From positions 1 through 6,973 of the forward strand of contig JBBSEZ010000500.1 in NCBI GenBank assembly GCA_038239195.1: a DNA stretch of 6,973 nt. The letters run 5' to 3'. Position 1 is the first letter of the stretch. Every line of letters starts with the position of its first letter. The DNA is from JBBSEZ01 sp038239195 (lineage in GTDB: Bacteria > Planctomycetota > Planctomycetia > Gemmatales > Gemmataceae). Under the pieces are notes generated by a model that was given only the letters and a program-made list of their open reading frames with translations, did not search any database and was not told the origin of the DNA. The translations under genes were made by a program, and so were the position numbers. Shown here piece by piece: positions 5,018 to 6,973 of the stretch.

Positions 5018-6022
5018 CTACCAGTCGCTGCCCAGGGAGTTGCCGTCGGCCGGCAGCAGGGCGTTGGTCCAGGTGGCCTGCGAGACGCTGGCGCTGACGC
5101 GCCGCACGCTGCCGTCGCCGAGGCAGACGTTCATCCCGCCGCGGTGGCCCGATTGCGCGCGCCAGTTGTCGCAGTCCTTGACGGCGGGCTTGTCCTGAAA
5201 CATGAGCGTGTTGGACTGCTGATACCAGTCGAGCCCGAAGTTGTGGTAGTACCACGAGTAGAGGGCGATGCGGCCGATCTGATCGCAGTTCGCGTAGCCC
5301 TCGCCGAAAAGCACCGTGTTGGAGAGGCCGTCCTTGAAGTGCTGGAAGCCGACGGGCGTCGCCCACAGGCCGGGCGAGCCGGTGGACCAGGCGTTGTAGT
5401 TGGCGAGATAGCTGGTGCTTCCCCAGTAGCCGTAGACCAGCCCGGTGCTGTCCGCCGACGGGTCGGAGGGGCATTGCAGCACCTTGAAGGTGGCCTGGTG
5501 GGCCCCCTCGATCCAGATGCCATCGACGTGGTAGCCCGACCCGCCGCTCTGGCTGTAGGATTGATAGACGTAGTCGTGACCGTTGTACTGATCGACGACG
5601 ATGCCTCCTCCCGACCCGCCCGTGGGCGGAACGTCGTAGTACGGCTCGTTGTGACCGGAGGACGCGACGTCTTTCATGACGAACTTGTAGAGGTTGTCCT
5701 GTTCGACGTAGGGCAACAGGTGGGCGAACCAACCGCCGTACATCTTGGTGAGGCTGCTCGCCGGATAGTTCGGGTAGACGTAGCCGCCGTTGGCGGGATA
5801 GACCCCGAAGTAGGTGGGCAGCGAGTTGTTCGTCTGCTCGAAGTTGTGGACGGCCAGGCCGAGCTGTTTGAGGTTGTTCTGGCACTTCATCCGGGCGGCC
5901 GCCTCGCGCACCGCCTGGACGGCGGGCAAAAGCAAGCCAATCAAGATCGCGATGATGGCGATCACCACCAGTAATTCGATGAGCGTGAACGCTCTCCGGC
6001 GCGCGCGAACGTCTTGCACCAT
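5018..6022 (-). CDS. DUF1559 prepilin-like protein with H-X9-DG domain
   Basis: This 334-residue protein opens with a type IV prepilin N-terminus: basic residues R6-R10, then A11|F12-T-L-I-E16 and a long hydrophobic helix (about 13-38). Glu is at the usual +5 position, but Ala replaces the usual Gly before the cleavage site. The conserved helix V-R-E-A-A-A-R-M-K-C-Q-N-N-L-K-Q-L-G-L-A (about 38-57) and the Tyr/Gly/Ser-rich body are typical of DUF1559. The C-terminus carries H293, nine residues, then D303-G304, the H-X9-DG signature. Family members are highly amplified in planctomycete genomes, presumably processed by a prepilin peptidase and placed in the envelope; no molecular function is established. 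The length is usual. The ATG at 6022 has GGGAGG about 9 nt upstream, and the prepilin leader starts directly after it. The gene leads a two-gene operon with the lipoprotein and has its own promoter at 6128-6156. Confidence 0.95.
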   Translation of the reverse strand: MVQDVRARRRAFTLIELLVVIAIIAILIGLLLPAVQAVREAAARMKCQNNLKQLGLAVHNFEQTNNSLPTYFGVYPANGGYVYPNYPASSLTKMYGGWFAHLLPYVEQDNLYKFVMKDVASSGHNEPYYDVPPTGGSGGGIVVDQYNGHDYVYQSYSQSGGSGYHVDGIWIEGAHQATFKVLQCPSDPSADSTGLVYGYWGSTSYLANYNAWSTGSPGLWATPVGFQHFKDGLSNTVLFGEGYANCDQIGRIALYSWYYHNFGLDWYQQSNTLMFQDKPAVKDCDNWRAQSGHRGGMNVCLGDGSVRRVSASVSQATWTNALLPADGNSLGSDW

Positions 6023-6127
6023 GGCCCCAACCCTCCCGGATGGAGGAACGATAAGCTGGGTTCAAAGCTGCCCGGAACCTCCCGCCCGACGAGTTGAGCG
6101 GGAAGGACCAGGCAGGGCCGATGCTTA

Positions 6128-6156
6128 ACGTTAACAGCCCGAGGGCACCCGGTCAA
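6128..6156 (-). promoter_or_regulatory. Predicted promoter of the DUF1559-lipoprotein operon
   Basis: On the minus strand TTGACC (6156-6151) and TAACGT (6133-6128) are separated by 17 nt, a good sigma70-type arrangement in otherwise GC-rich DNA. A perfect 10-bp palindrome TTAACGTTAA (6125-6134) covers the -10 box and could be an operator. The transcript would have a leader of about 98 nt before the ATG at 6022. The terminator of the upstream DUF5989 gene ends a few bases before the -35 box, consistent with an independent transcription unit. Confidence 0.6.
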
Positions 6157-6158
6157 CG

Positions 6159-6189
6159 AAAAAGAGAGGGCCCCAGTCCGCTAGGGCCC
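6159..6189 (-). terminator. Rho-independent terminator after the SxtJ-DUF5989 unit
   Basis: Read on the minus strand, GGGCCC (6189-6184) and GGGCCC (6173-6168) pair as a 6-bp GC stem around a loop of about 10 nt. TCTCTTTTT (6167-6159) follows, a clear T-rich tract. It lies 34 bases after the stop codon of the DUF5989 gene and directly before the -35 box of the next promoter. Confidence 0.75.
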
Positions 6190-6222
6190 GCCGCGCGCGG
6201 CCTGGCGAGGAGCGCCCGGCGC

Positions 6223-6423
6223 TCAAAAGAGGGTGTAGACGAACGGGGCGGCGGCGCTGCTGGAGAGCATGGTGAGCAGGCCGAGGCCGAGGAGGATGAG
6301 CAGCATCGGCAGCAGCCACCATTTCTTGTTGGCGCGGAGGAAGTCCCAGAACTCGCGCACGATGCCGTGGCCGGCGGAGCTCTGGGCCGCCTTCTCGAAC
6401 TCGCTGGAAACGTGCTGGGCCAT
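6223..6423 (-). CDS. DUF5989 family small membrane protein
   Basis: This is a 66-residue protein. The core I21-V-R-E-F-W-D-F-L-R-x-N-K-K-W-W-L-L-P (21-39), then a single transmembrane helix (about 36-54) and the ending A-A-A-P-F-V-Y-T-L-F (57-66), is the DUF5989 pattern. The family core is about 45-50 residues, so the first 20 residues are an extra hydrophilic extension. The next Met downstream is too far in to be the start. The ATG at 6423 is supported by AGGAGG with a 6-nt spacing. The gene follows the SxtJ gene by 15 nt, and that gap is mostly its Shine-Dalgarno. DUF5989 proteins commonly sit beside SxtJ-family proteins and a carbamoyltransferase. They may form a membrane subunit of that system, but the role is unknown. 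A terminator follows. Confidence 0.9.
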   Translation of the reverse strand: MAQHVSSEFEKAAQSSAGHGIVREFWDFLRANKKWWLLPMLLILLGLGLLTMLSSSAAAPFVYTLF

Positions 6424-6438
6424 GCGGCCCTCCTTCCT

Positions 6439-6855
6439 TCAAAACTGACGGAAATAGCCGCGCACGTCGGCGGCCTGCGGTTTGGGCAGCCAATAGGTGT
6501 CCTGGCCCGGGCGGGCCCGCAGGCGCATCGCATCGCGGCCCACCAGCCGGAAGAACAGCCCGACCGGCGTGAAGAGGCCATAGAACAGGACGGCGAGGAC
6601 CAGGCGCGACACGGCCCAGCCGACCGGGAACGTGGCGATCGTCAGGCCGACGAACAGCAGGCGAATCGCCCCCGGCTTGCACAGCCCGAGCAGGCCCACC
6701 GAGAGCGCCAGGACGGCCAGGCCAGCGACCTGCGCGGCCGGCGCCTGGTGGAGGGCGAACCAGACGGCCAGGCCCGCGAAGAACGCCAGCCAGAGGCCGG
6801 CGAACTGGCGAAGCGTTCGGCGCGGCGGGGCGAAATCGACGTCGGACCAGTTCAT
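6439..6855 (-). CDS. SxtJ-family integral membrane protein
   Basis: This 138-residue protein has about four hydrophobic segments (about 18-36, 42-58, 64-82 and 84-104). A short polar N-terminus contains R12-R13-T-L-R-Q-F-A-G. The end of the last helix reads F-Y-G-L-F-T-P-V-G-L-F-F-R-L-V-G-R-D (91-108), then D-T-Y-W-L-P (119-124) and the C-terminal Y-F-R-Q-F, all typical of the SxtJ family. The family is named for a gene in the cyanobacterial saxitoxin cluster that lies next to the carbamoyltransferase SxtI. In planctomycetes and others it travels with DUF5989 and a NodU/CmcH-type carbamoyltransferase, here expected upstream beyond the right edge. This does not imply toxin synthesis. The ATG at 6855 has AAGGAG about 9 nt upstream, placed inside a small hairpin. 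The frame stays open upstream to the window edge, but that stretch is dominated by a palindrome and has no protein signature. Confidence 0.85.
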   Translation of the reverse strand: MNWSDVDFAPPRRTLRQFAGLWLAFFAGLAVWFALHQAPAAQVAGLAVLALSVGLLGLCKPGAIRLLFVGLTIATFPVGWAVSRLVLAVLFYGLFTPVGLFFRLVGRDAMRLRARPGQDTYWLPKPQAADVRGYFRQF

Positions 6856-6858
6856 GGT

Positions 6859-6872
6859 CGAAGGCTCCTTCG
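6859..6872 (-). promoter_or_regulatory. Hairpin occluding the SxtJ ribosome binding site
   Basis: On the minus strand the sequence CGAAG-GAGC-CTTCG (6872-6859) forms a 5-bp stem with a 4-nt loop, ending three bases before the SxtJ ATG. The AAGGAG Shine-Dalgarno is split between the left arm and the loop, so folding would limit ribosome access. Translation of SxtJ might therefore be controlled by coupling to an upstream gene or by an RNA-level signal. The small stem could also be a chance palindrome. Confidence 0.4.
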
Positions 6873-6882
6873 TAGAGACCGA

Positions 6883-6949
6883 GGCGCGCGGGGGGCGTCC
6901 GCCCCGTGTTGGGGCGCCTTCAACAGGGGGCTGACGCGCCCCGCGCGCC
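6883..6949. repeat. 17-bp GC-rich inverted repeat upstream of SxtJ, with inner hairpin
   Basis: The left arm 6883-6899 (GGCGCGCGGGGGGCGTC) and right arm 6933-6949 (GACGCGCCCCGCGCGCC) pair at 16 of 17 positions. Inside the 33-nt loop, CGCCCC (6900-6905) and GGGGCG (6911-6916) form a second 6-bp stem around GTGTT. The combined structure would be extremely stable in RNA and could extrude as a cruciform in DNA. It lacks a T-run. It lies between the SxtJ leader and the window edge, so it may be an intergenic attenuator or 3' end structure of an upstream gene. Confidence 0.7.
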
Positions 6950-6973
6950 GCGATCGGGCAATCGAGCTGGAAC

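Noticed and set aside
4832..5974. Plus-strand 380-codon frame opposite DUF1559
   Set aside because: It is antisense to a confirmed gene, with Val/Ala/Arg/Gly-biased composition and no family features.
4239..6065. Minus-strand 608-codon frame
   Set aside because: It is a shifted frame over the DUF1559 and lipoprotein genes, both of which have unmistakable family signatures in their own frames. The encoded peptide is Arg-rich and low in structure.
6856..6973. C-terminus of a carbamoyltransferase reaching into the window
   Set aside because: None of the three minus-strand frames shows carbamoyltransferase-like residues. One ends in a TGA overlapping the SxtJ ATG, but its peptide is Arg/Ser/Pro-rich and coincides with the palindrome.

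Overview
The window looks like chromosomal DNA of a high-GC planctomycete, probably a Gemmata-like lineage. That placement is an inference from gene content: a DUF1559 prepilin-like protein with a C-terminal H-X9-DG motif and its small lipoprotein neighbour, an SxtJ/DUF5989 membrane pair, and a very large exported WD40-repeat protein. Four of these families are typical of Planctomycetota. All confidently identified genes lie on the minus strand. The only plus-strand material is a transposase remnant and one small membrane-protein gene near 3.4-4.2 kb.

Layout, left to right. (1) 1-2193, minus: the N-terminal 731 residues of a secreted WD40 protein with 15 complete repeats and the start of a 16th; the gene runs off the left edge. 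(2) 2226-2615, minus: a BlaI/MecI-type winged-helix repressor 32 nt upstream of the WD40 gene, so the two probably form one operon. It is served by a near-consensus sigma70-type promoter (TTGACA-17-TAATCT) at 2662-2690. (3) 2691-3446: no convincing gene, but repeat-rich. It holds a diverged direct repeat (31/36 matches), a cluster of mutually exclusive hairpins built on CCGGCTTTCCAG, and a hairpin that presents a Shine-Dalgarno and ATG in its loop. (4) 3447-3800, plus: the C-terminal remnant of a DDE transposase. (5) 3838-4227, plus: an unrecognised two-helix membrane protein ending in a strong hairpin. (6) 4228-4561: a gene-free stretch, distinctly purine-rich in its left part. (7) 4562-6022, minus: a DUF1559 pseudopilin-like gene followed 12 nt later by a small lipoprotein gene, with a promoter at 6128-6156. 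(8) 6223-6855, minus: SxtJ-family and DUF5989-family membrane proteins in tandem, with a rho-independent terminator at 6159-6189. (9) 6856-6973: a large GC-rich inverted repeat and a hairpin that covers the SxtJ ribosome binding site.

Three units can be read functionally. BlaI plus WD40 looks like a repressor controlling an exported propeller protein, without the usual BlaR1/M56 sensor protease beside it in the window. DUF1559 plus lipoprotein is a common planctomycete cell-envelope pairing of unknown function. SxtJ plus DUF5989 is a membrane pair that elsewhere accompanies a NodU/CmcH-type carbamoyltransferase, which would lie beyond the right edge if present. I found no CRISPR array, tRNA, rRNA or recognisable defence system. 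The least explained items are the BlaI-WD40 pairing, the SxtJ leader with its structured RNA, and the repeat block at 2.88-3.13 kb.
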